NCBI GenBank assembly: GCA_007130865.1
Contig: SLRR01000073.1
Coordinates: 1-64,000 of the forward strand
DNA length: 64,000 nucleotides
Source of the DNA: Spirochaeta sp.
Lineage (GTDB): Bacteria > Spirochaetota > Spirochaetia > DSM-27196 > Alkalispirochaetaceae
Direction of reading: 5' to 3'
In this document: piece by piece, positions 28,385 through 38,984 of the stretch
Numbering within the stretch: the stretch's first letter is position 1
How the letters are laid out: every line of letters starts with the position of its first letter
Notes under the pieces: model-generated
The model's database searches: none
Seen by the model: only the letters and a program-made list of their open reading frames with translations
What the model was told of the DNA's origin: nothing
Made by a program: the position numbers and the translations under genes

Positions 28385-29554
28385 ATGAGTACAGACTTAC
28401 TCCGGGAGATCGCCGACCTCTCCCGGGACTACGGCGGACGCCCGAACTGGGTGATCGGCGGCGGCGGTAACACCTCGATCAAGGACCGGCAGTCGCTCTG
28501 GATCAAAGCATCAGGTACCACCCTGGCGGAGATCACACAGGAGCAGTTCGTGCGCATGGATCGCGCACGCCTCGCCGAGATCTGGTCCAAAACCTATCCG
28601 GACGATGCGGATACCCGGGAAGAGCGAGCCCTGGCCGACCTCATGGCGACCCGGGGCAGCGAGGAAACGGAGAAGCGACCGAGCGTGGAGACCCTGATGC
28701 ACGCGCTTTTCCCACATCGGATCGTGTTCCACACTCACCCGACGATGCTGAACGGTCTCACCTGCTCGCGGGAAGGAGAGAATGCTGCTCGCCGGGTATT
28801 GGGAGCGGGCGTTCTCTGGATACCCACGGTGAACCCGGGGTATATCCTGGCTCGAACGATATTCGACCTGGTGGAGCAGTGGCGGAATGAAAACGACGGC
28901 GCGTACCCGCAGATCCTGATAATGCAAAACCACGGCCTTGTGGTGGCCGGTGAAACACCGGAGGAGATCCACGATCTCCATGCGTCGGTCACGGATGCGC
29001 TGGAAGCAACGGTTACGATCCGTCCCGATGATACCCCGGCGGAAACGGACCCAAGCCGACTGGAAGAGATCCGTGACGCGGTGGCCCACGCCGTGGCGGA
29101 CCATCGGGCGGCCCTGGGAGACGCGCTGAACCCTCCGGACACGCGGACGTTCACCTCGCCGGAGCTGCTCCGGCGTGCCGCGACCAAGGAGAGTTTCGCC
29201 GCGATGCTGGGAGCACTCACGCCGGACCATATCGTGTACAGCGGACACAAACCGTGTTACGTCCCGGATGTTCCCCGCGTTTCCCTGGCGGCGGAGATAC
29301 GGGCAGCGATCATAGAATACTGCCAGCAGGAAGAGGTCTGTCCCCGGATCGTTGTCGTGGGCGGACACGGCGCGGTCGCACTGGGTGCAACGCCAAAGAA
29401 AACGCGTCTCGCGCAAGAGCTTTTCCTGGACGCGCTCCAGGTGGTTCGGTACGCGGAAAACTTCGGCGGCGTATCACCGATGCCGGAGGACCAGGTGGAA
29501 TTTATCCGAAACTGGGAAGTCGAGAAGTTCCGCGAAGAAGTAAGCACGGCCTGA
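28385..29554 (+). CDS. Class II aldolase/adducin family protein (RhaE/rhamnulose-1-phosphate aldolase-like domain)
   Basis: GGGGNTSIKDRQSLWIKASGTTL, VFHTHPTMLNGLTC, ILIMQNHGLVVAGETPEEI; ATG 28385 (ORF track start earlier). Confidence 0.82.
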   Translation: MSTDLLREIADLSRDYGGRPNWVIGGGGNTSIKDRQSLWIKASGTTLAEITQEQFVRMDRARLAEIWSKTYPDDADTREERALADLMATRGSEETEKRPSVETLMHALFPHRIVFHTHPTMLNGLTCSREGENAARRVLGAGVLWIPTVNPGYILARTIFDLVEQWRNENDGAYPQILIMQNHGLVVAGETPEEIHDLHASVTDALEATVTIRPDDTPAETDPSRLEEIRDAVAHAVADHRAALGDALNPPDTRTFTSPELLRRAATKESFAAMLGALTPDHIVYSGHKPCYVPDVPRVSLAAEIRAAIIEYCQQEEVCPRIVVVGGHGAVALGATPKKTRLAQELFLDALQVVRYAENFGGVSPMPEDQVEFIRNWEVEKFREEVSTA

Positions 29555-29594
29555 GCGTGAGCGGCACGCCTGAGCGTGAGCGGCACGCCTGAGA
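29550..29594. repeat. 19-bp tandem repeat, about 2.3 units, spanning the aldolase stop codon
   Basis: CCTGAGCGTGAGCGGCACG twice, then CCTGAG. Confidence 0.8.
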
Positions 29595-29648
29595 GTACGC
29601 TGTAAAAAACGTTGATACCCCGTCCCGAACAGTGTAGTCTTAAAAGCA

Positions 29649-30827
29649 ATGGCACGTATCAAGACGTTCAACAAGATCGCCCCGGAGGGGTTGACGGTGC
29701 TGGAATCTCGGGGACACGAAGTAGGACCCGATGTGGAAGACCCGGACGGAATCGTCGTCCGGAGCGCGAAGCTTCACGACCTGGAGTTCGGACCATCGCT
29801 GCAGGCGATAGCCCGGGCCGGCGCCGGGGTTAATAATATTCCGGTGGATCGCTGTACCGAACACGGTGTCGTGGTGTTCAATACCCCCGGATCCAACGCA
29901 AACGGCGTGAAAGAACTCGTCGTGGCGGGACTGATGCTCTCATCCCGGCGGATCGTGGAAGGATGCTCCTGGGCGCGGAGCCTCGATCCTTCAGCAGTCG
30001 ACGTATCAAAAGAGGTGGAAGCGGGTAAATCCGCGTTTGCCGGTCCCGAGGTTGCCTGTAAAACGCTCGGCGTGATCGGTCTTGGAGCGATCGGCGTGAT
30101 GGTGGCCAACGCCGGCATAGCGCTCGACATGGAGGTAGTGGGATACGATCCCTACCTTTCGGTCAAAGCCGCACTCAGCCTCTCCCGTGACGTAAAGCGA
30201 ATGGAATCCCTGGAAGCGCTCCTGGCGGCATCGGACTACATCTCTATCCACGTACCCCTCACGGAGGACACACGGAACCTGCTCAATCGGGAACGCCTGG
30301 AACAGGTTCGCCCGGGAGCTCGAATTCTCAATTTTTCCCGGGATGGATTGGTGGAGGAGAATGCGCTGATCGCCGCCCTGGAGAACGAACGGGTTTCGCG
30401 ATACGTTACCGATTTTCCCACCGCCGGGATACTGGGTCATCCCGGGGTCATACCGATTCCACACCTGGGAGCGTCCACGCCGGAAGCGGAAATGAACTCC
30501 GCCGCGATGGCCGCGAGGGAACTCGCGGATTATCTGGAAGATGGAAACATCACCAGGTCCGTAAATTTTCCGGAGTGTGTCATGGACCGGAATGCCGGCG
30601 ACCGGCTGATCATCGCCAACAGGAACGTTCCCAACATAATCGGGCAGATCACGACGATTCTCGCCGGCGCCGGACATAATATCTCGGATATGCTCAACCG
30701 GCACCGCGGAGAGCTCGCGTACAACATTATCGATACGGACGAGGCGATTAAGGATACTACCCTCGAGTCACTCCGTTCGATCCAGGGAATCGTGATGGCC
30801 CGCGTGATCCACGGGAGCGGGACATGA
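29649..30827 (+). CDS. serA: D-3-phosphoglycerate dehydrogenase
   Basis: [52 protein letters not shown]-terminal ACT domain. Confidence 0.92.
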   Translation: MARIKTFNKIAPEGLTVLESRGHEVGPDVEDPDGIVVRSAKLHDLEFGPSLQAIARAGAGVNNIPVDRCTEHGVVVFNTPGSNANGVKELVVAGLMLSSRRIVEGCSWARSLDPSAVDVSKEVEAGKSAFAGPEVACKTLGVIGLGAIGVMVANAGIALDMEVVGYDPYLSVKAALSLSRDVKRMESLEALLAASDYISIHVPLTEDTRNLLNRERLEQVRPGARILNFSRDGLVEENALIAALENERVSRYVTDFPTAGILGHPGVIPIPHLGASTPEAEMNSAAMAARELADYLEDGNITRSVNFPECVMDRNAGDRLIIANRNVPNIIGQITTILAGAGHNISDMLNRHRGELAYNIIDTDEAIKDTTLESLRSIQGIVMARVIHGSGT

Positions 30828-31879
30828 ATTCCGGGCGCTACGCCCGCCGGTCAACAGCGTTACTCCTGGCGATATTCGCGCTCGGCTTCTGGGGTATCTC
30901 TCAAGGTGCGGCTCAATCCACCGTCCCGGGAGATCCGGCGCCGGGAATCTACGCCGAGATCGAGACGAGCCGCGGTACGATTCTGCTTACACTCGAATAC
31001 CGGCGAGTTCCCCTGACAGTGATCAATTTTGTCGGACTGGCGGAAGGTACGATCGAGCATTCCCGTACCGCCGGCAACAGGTACTACGACGGGCTGACCT
31101 TTCACCGGGTGATCGACGATTTCATGATCCAGGGTGGTGATCCGACGGGTACCGGAACGGGTGGACCGGGATACCGCTTCCCCGACGAGTTTGACCGGTC
31201 ACTCCGCCACGACCGCCCGGGCATACTCTCCATGGCCAATTCCGGACCCGACACAAACGGCAGCCAGTTCTTCATCACCCACGTCCCCACGCCGTGGCTC
31301 GACGACCGGCACACCGTGTTCGGGAGCGTAGTGAACGGTCAGGACGTGGTGAATCAAATCCGTCAGGGAGACCGGATAGTGAGCGTGCGCATACACCGTG
31401 TCGGGCGCGAAGCAGAACGCTTTGCTACCGATCAGGCCGCGTTTGAGCGAGCCCGGGCGGACGCGATCGCTCGCCGGCAGGAAGCAACACGCCGGGCACA
31501 GGCCGAGACGGTGCGCCGTATCGAGGAACAGTTCCCGCAGGCCGACCGAGACTCTCACGGGATCTGGGTTCAGATCGAACGCGAGGGTCGAGGCGCTCCA
31601 CCACGACAGGGAACCACCGTAAGCGTACACTATACCGGACGTTTCCTGGACGGCCGGGTGTTCGACTCGTCCCGGAATCGCGGTCCCTTCGAGTTTCCCC
31701 TCGGAGCGGGACGCGTAATCCGCGGTTGGGACCTGACCGTCGCGGAGATGCGACCCGGTGAACGGCGGACCGTCGTGCTGCCGCCGGAGCTTGCCTACGG
31801 TGACCGCGGTGCCGGAGGTGTGATTCCGCCGGGAGCGTTCCTCGTATTCGAGATTGAACTGCTCTCCCGCGGCGAATAA
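30824..31879 (+). CDS. Dual-family peptidyl-prolyl isomerase: cyclophilin domain + FKBP domain
   Basis: [60 protein letters not shown] (cyclophilin); [38 protein letters not shown] (FKBP); signal peptide. Confidence 0.93.
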   Translation: MNSGRYARRSTALLLAIFALGFWGISQGAAQSTVPGDPAPGIYAEIETSRGTILLTLEYRRVPLTVINFVGLAEGTIEHSRTAGNRYYDGLTFHRVIDDFMIQGGDPTGTGTGGPGYRFPDEFDRSLRHDRPGILSMANSGPDTNGSQFFITHVPTPWLDDRHTVFGSVVNGQDVVNQIRQGDRIVSVRIHRVGREAERFATDQAAFERARADAIARRQEATRRAQAETVRRIEEQFPQADRDSHGIWVQIEREGRGAPPRQGTTVSVHYTGRFLDGRVFDSSRNRGPFEFPLGAGRVIRGWDLTVAEMRPGERRTVVLPPELAYGDRGAGGVIPPGAFLVFEIELLSRGE

Positions 31880-31926
31880 CGCGCCGGGCCGATCGCGGCA
31901 CGACCGTCGGAGGAGCGAACAGATCC

Positions 31927-33411
31927 ATGGGTAAGCGTTCGACATTCTTTATCTGCACCGCCTGCGGACACGAGGAATCAAAGTGGCTCGGTCAGTGTCC
32001 CTCCTGTGGCGAATGGAACACGTTGCAAGAACGTTCCGCCACGGACACAGGAGCATCTTCCCGGCAGCGGTCGGCCGCGCAGGGAGGACCTCGACACGAC
32101 GCGGAGCGACGCCGGAGTCTCCCCCTGGACCAGATCGATCCCGCCGATGGTCACCGGGTTTCCACCGGGATCGGCGAGTTGGACCGAGCCCTGGGTGGTG
32201 GCCTGATGCCGGGGTCCACGATCCTCCTGGGCGGCGAACCGGGCATCGGAAAGTCCACGCTCATGCTCCAGGCGGCAGGTATGGTCGGTGGCGGTTCAAC
32301 GACCGGATCCGGCTCAACGGCGCCGGCGGCCAGGACGCCCCGGGATCAAGGTCCTGCCGCCGGGCCCGTTCTCTACATCAGCGGCGAGGAAAGCGCCGCG
32401 CAACTGCGTCAGCGCGCGGACCGGCTTGGAGTTTCTTCAGCGTCATTGCACATCCTCTGTACCGCCGACCTGGAAACGATCCTGCAGGAACTCAACCGTC
32501 TCTCACCGCGACTCATCATCCTGGACAGCGTGCAGACCACGATAGCCCCCGACGCCGGGTCCGTCCCGGGTACGGTCAATCAGATCAAGTACGTCACCCA
32601 CGAACTGACCGAGTGGAACCGGGACAACCGGGCCAACCTGATACTCGTGGCGCACGTCACAAAAGAAGGCCAGATCGCCGGTCCGCGCGTGGTTGAACAC
32701 ATGGTGGACGCGGTACTTCTTTTCGAGCACTCCGGGACGGATCTGCGTTTTCTTCGGGCTACGAAGAACCGCTTCGGCGCGATCGAGGAGGTGGGACTCT
32801 TCACGATGGAACACCGGGGTTTGATCGAACTCACCGACCCGGGCCGGGTATTCCTCGGCGCGAACCGGAAAGAGAACCCCGCAGGAGTCGTTGCCGCACC
32901 GTGCTACGAGGGCTCCCGCGTGCTCGTGGTGGAGATCCAGGCGCTGACCGTCCCCGCCAAAGGCGCGGTCTCCCGGACGTTCTCGGAGCGGATCGACAAC
33001 CGCCGGGTATCGCGCGTGGCGGCGGTACTGGAGAAACACCTGGGGGTTCGGTTCTCCGACCAGGATATCTACATCAACGTGGCGGGCGGCATCAGAATCC
33101 AGGACGTAGCGATCGACCTCCCCCTGGCGATCGCTCTCTACTCCGCGCGACAGGGGAAGCCCATCCCCGCCGGGACGCTCGCCTCGGGAGAACTCACCCT
33201 CGCCGGCGAGGTTCGGCCCGTCTCGCACCGCCGGCAGCGTTTAAGGACCGCCGGGGAGCTGGGGTTTTCACGCTTGATCGGCCCGCCGGACGCTAACGAA
33301 GGTAACGGGGCGGAATCCAGCGCGGTTGAAGGCGTTCCGGTTCAGTGGGTTGGTTGCAAACGCATCACCGACGCTGTCCGTGACGCCCTGAAGTTTGCAG
33401 AACCGTGTTGA
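31927..33411 (+). CDS. radA: DNA repair protein RadA
   Basis: C4 zinc motif CTACGHEESKWLGQCPSCGEWNTL, GGEPGIGKSTLMLQ, KNRFG motif, Lon-like C-terminus. Confidence 0.95.
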   Translation: MGKRSTFFICTACGHEESKWLGQCPSCGEWNTLQERSATDTGASSRQRSAAQGGPRHDAERRRSLPLDQIDPADGHRVSTGIGELDRALGGGLMPGSTILLGGEPGIGKSTLMLQAAGMVGGGSTTGSGSTAPAARTPRDQGPAAGPVLYISGEESAAQLRQRADRLGVSSASLHILCTADLETILQELNRLSPRLIILDSVQTTIAPDAGSVPGTVNQIKYVTHELTEWNRDNRANLILVAHVTKEGQIAGPRVVEHMVDAVLLFEHSGTDLRFLRATKNRFGAIEEVGLFTMEHRGLIELTDPGRVFLGANRKENPAGVVAAPCYEGSRVLVVEIQALTVPAKGAVSRTFSERIDNRRVSRVAAVLEKHLGVRFSDQDIYINVAGGIRIQDVAIDLPLAIALYSARQGKPIPAGTLASGELTLAGEVRPVSHRRQRLRTAGELGFSRLIGPPDANEGNGAESSAVEGVPVQWVGCKRITDAVRDALKFAEPC

Positions 33412-34177
33412 AGACCAGAAGTGTACGCTCACGATCGAGAAAAGGAACCTGCACATCCACGATCCGTTCCATCGTCACATCCGGGTGCGCCCGGATCAGT
33501 TCCGCTTCTGTACCCACGGAGGCGCGCAACCCTTTCCAGGCAACGACTCGCGTACCCTCCGGGAAGACCCGGGCCAATCCGCTGAGCATCGCGTCGGTTG
33601 TCTGCTGGTACGCTCGAAACACCACCACCGGCGGCGGTTCGCTCCGGAAGAGCGTTCCTGCTTCCCGGGAGGGGCGGACCGAGTCCGCCTGTAAAATCCG
33701 CACCGATTCCAGACCGAGCGTTTCCGTTACCGTCTCGAGAAAACGCACCCGTTTTTCCTTGCGTTCCACCAGGTAACAGCGGTCCAGGCGCTCACCCAGG
33801 AGTATCGCGAGCGGAATCCCCGGGAGGCCCGCGCCGGAACCGAGGTCGAACAACACCGATCGTTCATAACGGTCAAGGATATCAGCCAGGAGCGGCGCAC
33901 CGACCGCGCTGTCAAGAATATGCCGTACCGCCAACGTTGATCGGTCGCGGGAGTCCTCCGCGGAAATGAGCCCGTACACGCGACTCGACCGGAAGAGTTC
34001 CTCAAGGTATGTTGCAAGAAGCTCTTCCCGGCGGGAGGGTGACCCCGACGAGAGGGGTGCCCCGGTCGAGAGGGGTGACCCGGCTGTTATTTCGGCGATA
34101 CCCGTACGGAGAAGCTCCCGGACAGGCTCGTCGCGACGATCCTCGCGGTGGTACCGGGGTCCGGCCTCGCCGGTCAT
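33365..34177 (-). CDS. rsmG: 16S rRNA (guanine-N7) methyltransferase RsmG (GidB)
   Basis: [34 protein letters not shown]; adjacent to mnmG. Confidence 0.92.
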   Translation of the reverse strand: MTGEAGPRYHREDRRDEPVRELLRTGIAEITAGSPLSTGAPLSSGSPSRREELLATYLEELFRSSRVYGLISAEDSRDRSTLAVRHILDSAVGAPLLADILDRYERSVLFDLGSGAGLPGIPLAILLGERLDRCYLVERKEKRVRFLETVTETLGLESVRILQADSVRPSREAGTLFRSEPPPVVVFRAYQQTTDAMLSGLARVFPEGTRVVAWKGLRASVGTEAELIRAHPDVTMERIVDVQVPFLDRERTLLVFNTVLQTSGRHGQRR

Positions 34178-36066
34178 GCCGCGGGGGACCCGCTCCGATT
34201 TCGTTCGAGACTCACCATGAGAACGGTAATGTCCGAGTTCCTGACGCCGGAGATGCGCGACGCCTGCCCTACCGAGAGCGGTCGTACCGCGATAAACTTT
34301 TCCCGGGCCTCGTTGGAGATGCCCGTGAGAGCGGAGAAGTCGAAATCCCGCGGTATCTTCATCTGTTCCAGGCGTCGGAAACGGTTGATCATCTTCTCTT
34401 CCCGTGCAACGTAGCCCTCGTACTTGATGTCCAGCTCAACCTGCCGCAACCAGTCTACCGGGAGTTCCTCAGGACGGTTTTCCAGAAAGGGCAGCAACAT
34501 CGGGAGCGACACCTCGGGATTTTTCAGAATCTGCTGCAGACTCTTGCCGGTCTGGCCCCGCAGGAGTGCAGCCGCGGGATCGCCGTTCAGGTTTTGTACG
34601 TCCCGCTCCCGGAGATGACGGCTGCCGAGCGCGTTCCTGATCCCTGCTATCGTATCCCGCTTCTCCCGGAATCGCCGCCAGGCGTCTTCATCGTGCAGCC
34701 CCAACGAGTAAGCCAGTTCAAAGAGACGCATGTCGCTCGAGTCGTGACGCAGGTTCATGCGGTGCTCCGCCCGGGAGGTGAACATCCGGTAAGGTTCCCG
34801 GGTGCCCAGCGTAACCAGGTCGTCGATCATCACACCGATATACGCCTCCGATCGGTCCAGGATCACCGGATCTCTGCCCTGCATCGAGCGGGCGGCGTTT
34901 ATTCCCGCCAGAAGTCCCTGCCCCGCCGCTTCCTCGTACCCGCTGGTACCGTTGGTCTGGCCCGCGATGTAGAGCCCTGAGATCGTTTTCGCCTCCAGCG
35001 TGGGATAGAGCTGCGATGGATCTATGTGGTCGTACTCCACGGCGTAACCGGGGCGCACGATCTCGGCTTTCTCCAGGCCGGGAATCGTGTGGATGAACGC
35101 CTCCTGCACGTCTTCCGGCAGGGACGTGCTTATCCCGTTCAGGTACATCTCGCCCGTGGTAAGCCCCTCCGGTTCGAGAAAGATCTGGTGGCGATCCCGG
35201 TCGGGAAACTTCACCACCTTGTCCTCGATCGACGGACAGTACCGGGGCCCCGAACCGACGATGAGACCGGAATAGAGGGGTGAACGGTCCATGTTCGCCG
35301 CGATCACGCGGTGCGTTTCTTCGGTGGTGTAGGTGATGTAGCACTGCACCTGCTCCCGGTCCACGGAACCGTTCGCGTAGGAGAACGGTACGATATCTTC
35401 ATCGCCGAACTGGGGTTCCACCCGGGAAAAATCGATGGAGCGCCGCATTATCCGGGCAGGTGTTCCCGTTTTCATCCGACCCATACGGAAACCCGCCTGC
35501 TGCAACGCCTTTTCCAGACCAGTGGCGGCGGGCTCCGCGAGACGGCCCGCGGACGCGTGGTATTCACCTATGAAAACGCGTCCGTTCAGAAATGTTCCGG
35601 TGGTGACTATCACGGTACGCGCCATGATCCGCCGTCCCCGCTCGGTTACCACACCCGCTATACGGCGTCCGCTATCGTCGTAGAGGAGATCCGATACTGT
35701 ATCCTGAAAGAGCGTCACCTTCGGTTCCGCCTCGAGCACCTGCTTCGCTTTCACCTGATACGCGAGCTTGTCCGCCTGCGCGCGGGGAGCCTGCACCGCG
35801 GGACCGCGACTTCGATTCAGCACGCGAAACTGGATCATAGTCTCATCGATGATCCGGCCCATTTGGCCGCCGAGCGCGTCGATTTCCCGAACCATATTGC
35901 CCTTGGCAAGACCGCCGATCGCGGGGTTGCAGCTGAGTTTGCCGATCGTATCGAGGTTTTGCGTGATCAGGAGGACCGGGAAGCCCATCCGGGCGATCGC
36001 CATGGAGGCTTCGATCCCGGCGTGACCGCCCCCGACCACGACGGCATCAACGTTCATATCGCTCAA
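34174..36066 (-). CDS. mnmG: tRNA uridine-5-carboxymethylaminomethyl modification enzyme MnmG (GidA)
   Basis: [64 protein letters not shown]. Confidence 0.97.
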   Translation of the reverse strand: MSDMNVDAVVVGGGHAGIEASMAIARMGFPVLLITQNLDTIGKLSCNPAIGGLAKGNMVREIDALGGQMGRIIDETMIQFRVLNRSRGPAVQAPRAQADKLAYQVKAKQVLEAEPKVTLFQDTVSDLLYDDSGRRIAGVVTERGRRIMARTVIVTTGTFLNGRVFIGEYHASAGRLAEPAATGLEKALQQAGFRMGRMKTGTPARIMRRSIDFSRVEPQFGDEDIVPFSYANGSVDREQVQCYITYTTEETHRVIAANMDRSPLYSGLIVGSGPRYCPSIEDKVVKFPDRDRHQIFLEPEGLTTGEMYLNGISTSLPEDVQEAFIHTIPGLEKAEIVRPGYAVEYDHIDPSQLYPTLEAKTISGLYIAGQTNGTSGYEEAAGQGLLAGINAARSMQGRDPVILDRSEAYIGVMIDDLVTLGTREPYRMFTSRAEHRMNLRHDSSDMRLFELAYSLGLHDEDAWRRFREKRDTIAGIRNALGSRHLRERDVQNLNGDPAAALLRGQTGKSLQQILKNPEVSLPMLLPFLENRPEELPVDWLRQVELDIKYEGYVAREEKMINRFRRLEQMKIPRDFDFSALTGISNEAREKFIAVRPLSVGQASRISGVRNSDITVLMVSLERNRSGSPAA

Positions 36067-36092
36067 CCTACCATTGTTGACCGTTTTTGGTC

Positions 36093-36130
36093 TACTTTCC
36101 GACCGTTACTTTCCGGCCGTTACTTTCCGA
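36093..36130. repeat. 14-bp tandem repeat, about 2.7 units, spanning the mnmE stop codon
   Basis: TACTTTCCGACCGT / TACTTTCCGGCCGT / TACTTTCCGA on + strand. Confidence 0.8.
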
Positions 36131-37544
36131 CGCAGAACCCGTTGAACACCGCGTCAAGAATGTCCGCCGAACTCACCTCGCCGGTGATTTCTCCCAGGGC
36201 GTGGATCGCTTCCTGCAGATCCAGTGCGATCGCGTCGATCGGAACGTTCCGGGTGAGACCGCGCTCGACTTCTTCAAGGGCAGTCACGGCGCGGTTCAGG
36301 AGATCTCTCTGGCGAAGGGAATCGATCACCGGGGTCGACTCGGCGACACGGGTTTCCGGTGTGACCCGGGCAAGGATCGTTTGCACAAGCGTGTTGATGC
36401 CGTGCAGCGAAACCGCGCTCACCGGAAGGAATCCCGCCGGAGCGTGCTTGCATCGGGGATCGTCGGTCTTGTTCCAGACCGGCACGAGTCGATCCGGAAC
36501 CGGCGGTTCCGTCCTGTCGACGGCACGATCCCGGACCCAACCCAGCGATTCCAGGATATCCGTGTCCTCCCCGGACAGTCCCTCCGTGCCGTCCACCAGG
36601 TACAGTACGAGGTCCGCCGCTTCCAGAACCTGTGTTGTTCGGCGAATTCCTTCACCTTCGATCTCTTCCAGAGTACGCCGCAGGCCGGCGGTGTCGTACA
36701 GCGTGACCGGAACGCCGTCAAGGTCGATCGCGCTCTCGATATAATCCCGCGTCGTTCCGTGGGTGGCGCTGACTATTGCCCGGTCTTCCTTGAGAAACGC
36801 GTTGAACAGCGAGGACTTACCGGCGTTGGTACGTCCCGCCAGGGCCAGACGAACTCCTTCCTGGTACAGCCGGCCCGTCCGGTATGACCCGGCCAGTTGT
36901 TCAAGCGCCTTTCGTGCCGCCAGGATCTGATCCGGTGGAAGCGGTATCTCGCCGGTCTCCTCCTCGGGATAATCGAGTTGAACCGCTACACGGGCCATCA
37001 CGTTCACCAGGTCCGTCTTCACCGCGTTGATCGCTTCCTCTACGCTTCCGCCGAGACGGTGCAAGGCCATCTCGTGACCTCGAGCCGTCCTGGAACGCAC
37101 GATCTCCTGCACCGCCTCTGCACGGGTAAGGTCGATCTTGCCCGCCAGGAACGCACGCATCGTAAACTCCCCGGGTTCGGCCGCCCGGAATCCCTTCCGA
37201 TAAAGGAGCGCCAGGATCTCCTGTACTCCGGGAATGCTGCCGTGGCAATAGATTTCCACGCTCTCTTCCCCGGTATAACTCCGGGGCGAGCGGTAGACTC
37301 CGAGCATTACGTCGTCCAGGGCTCGCCCGCTATCCGGATCTACCAGCATCGCCCGGCGTAACCGTCCCCCGGGACTCCGACGGATCGATTCAGGCCGGTC
37401 CGTGAGTGCCGCCAGCGTGTGAACACAATCCTCGCCGGACGTGCGTATCACCGCCAGGGCGGCGGTGCCGAGCGGTGTGGCCGGCGCGGCGATCCGGTCA
37501 TTCTGTTGATGTATCACGGCATGCAATCCTTTCAAACCCGTCAC
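36120..37544 (-). CDS. mnmE: tRNA modification GTPase MnmE (TrmE)
   Basis: AGRTNAGKSSLFNAFLKEDRAIVS, GTTRDYIESAIDLDGVPVTLYDTAGLRRTLEEIE, C-terminal FCVGK. Confidence 0.97.
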   Translation of the reverse strand: MTGLKGLHAVIHQQNDRIAAPATPLGTAALAVIRTSGEDCVHTLAALTDRPESIRRSPGGRLRRAMLVDPDSGRALDDVMLGVYRSPRSYTGEESVEIYCHGSIPGVQEILALLYRKGFRAAEPGEFTMRAFLAGKIDLTRAEAVQEIVRSRTARGHEMALHRLGGSVEEAINAVKTDLVNVMARVAVQLDYPEEETGEIPLPPDQILAARKALEQLAGSYRTGRLYQEGVRLALAGRTNAGKSSLFNAFLKEDRAIVSATHGTTRDYIESAIDLDGVPVTLYDTAGLRRTLEEIEGEGIRRTTQVLEAADLVLYLVDGTEGLSGEDTDILESLGWVRDRAVDRTEPPVPDRLVPVWNKTDDPRCKHAPAGFLPVSAVSLHGINTLVQTILARVTPETRVAESTPVIDSLRQRDLLNRAVTALEEVERGLTRNVPIDAIALDLQEAIHALGEITGEVSSADILDAVFNGFCVGK

Positions 37545-37559
37545 GGGAGCGATCCGACT

Positions 37560-38984
37560 TCACGGCAGGCGGGGGGCCAGCGTCCTGGCAACGCGCCGTC
37601 CCGCGGAGTTGAAGGCCGACCGCAACGTCGCCCGGGGATCGCGTCCGGTTACCCGTTCTTCCAGCGTTGTTTCCGCAAGACGCTGGTCCCGGCGCAGATC
37701 GAACGCGCGGGCATGCACGTCCAGAACTACCGTGACGCCGTCGCCCTCAGTAAACCGGGAGATCCCGGCGGAACCGATCACCACCCGTTCAACCGACGCG
37801 AGGATGTCAAAAGGTAAAAGGTCGTACAGGTCGGTTACGGTAAGGTCCGATCGCTCCGCCAGAACACTTTCCACGGAGTTGCTCAGGTTTACCGGTACCA
37901 CCTGGAAGCCTTCGTCGCGGAATTGCTGCAGCGCGCCCCGCGCGGCATCACGATTAGCGATCGGGTTTCCCGCGATGTCCCGGTCGATCAGGATCACCGC
38001 CGTGGGAATCCGCTGCGCGCCGGAAGTAACACGCATCGTGGTTACAGCGGAAAGCCGCGCTGTCAGTGTTTCCAGGCGCCGCGTATCTACCGGGTCATCC
38101 ATCGCGGAAAACCAGGGACGCAGCGTTGTCTCCAGCCACACCGGTTGAACGATGATACGCGTCACGCCACTTACTTCCGGCGCCCGGAGACGATACCGGG
38201 CCAAGCCGTCCTCTCCCGTTGCAGCAGTAAAGACCTGTCGATCGCGGATTCCGTCGATTACGGGCCGCTCTTCAATCACCGATAGTTCAACACCGGTGGT
38301 CCGGTAAGCGCCGCGATCCTCCCGAATACGGGCATTTATCACCGGTCCCGTATCGGTCCCGAGCGGAACCACGATCTCGCCCGGGTCGACGGTGATAACC
38401 AGCCCGGCGGCGATCGCCAGGGCCCGATCCAGGCGTTCCCGCTGTTCCCGGGCTGTCTCCGGCAGTTCCTCCAACAAGCCACGCAGTACAAACAGGGGAT
38501 CATCGGTGACGCCGTCATCCTCAGACAGCTCGTGCTCCACCGCTACCTCATCCGGTACCGTGAGAATAGAAGCGATATCATCGAGTATCTGGTCCTCGGT
38601 GTACCGAACGAGTACGTACCACTCCTGTACCCCGTCGGGACGACGAACGGTGTACGTGTCGACAGGATCGATATCGTCGAGTCGCTCCGTGGCAGCTTCT
38701 TCAAGTGCCCGAGCAACCTGATCAACAACACCTCGTTCGATCGTATCGTATCGGTCGACCAGTATCCGCGTGAGCTGGTCCAGCAGATCCCTCCGGGCCG
38801 CTTCGCGGGCGTCGCGCCGGGAATCGCCGGAACCGTAACCAAGGACAAACCGCTGGTCGTCATCGGAGGGAGGAACGTTCCGGACCCAGTCCGGAGGCGC
38901 CCAGTGGTCCGGCACACCGGCACACGCGGCAATTATGAGAAGCATCATAACAAGTCCGATCCATGGTAATAACGTCCGCATCAC
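37560..38984 (-). CDS. LPP20-like lipoprotein
   Basis: Lipobox-like LLIIAACAG, FVLGYGSGDSRRDAREAARRDLLDQL (LPP20-type region), YVLVRYTE. Confidence 0.65.
   Translation of the reverse strand: MMRTLLPWIGLVMMLLIIAACAGVPDHWAPPDWVRNVPPSDDDQRFVLGYGSGDSRRDAREAARRDLLDQLTRILVDRYDTIERGVVDQVARALEEAATERLDDIDPVDTYTVRRPDGVQEWYVLVRYTEDQILDDIASILTVPDEVAVEHELSEDDGVTDDPLFVLRGLLEELPETAREQRERLDRALAIAAGLVITVDPGEIVVPLGTDTGPVINARIREDRGAYRTTGVELSVIEERPVIDGIRDRQVFTAATGEDGLARYRLRAPEVSGVTRIIVQPVWLETTLRPWFSAMDDPVDTRRLETLTARLSAVTTMRVTSGAQRIPTAVILIDRDIAGNPIANRDAARGALQQFRDEGFQVVPVNLSNSVESVLAERSDLTVTDLYDLLPFDILASVERVVIGSAGISRFTEGDGVTVVLDVHARAFDLRRDQRLAETTLEERVTGRDPRATLRSAFNSAGRRVARTLAPRLP

Noticed and set aside
33365-37544. 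mnmE-mnmG-rsmG cluster as a marker for the replication origin
   Set aside because: No rpmH, rnpA, yidC, jag, dnaA or parAB genes nearby and no DnaA-box cluster seen; the cluster alone does not define an origin
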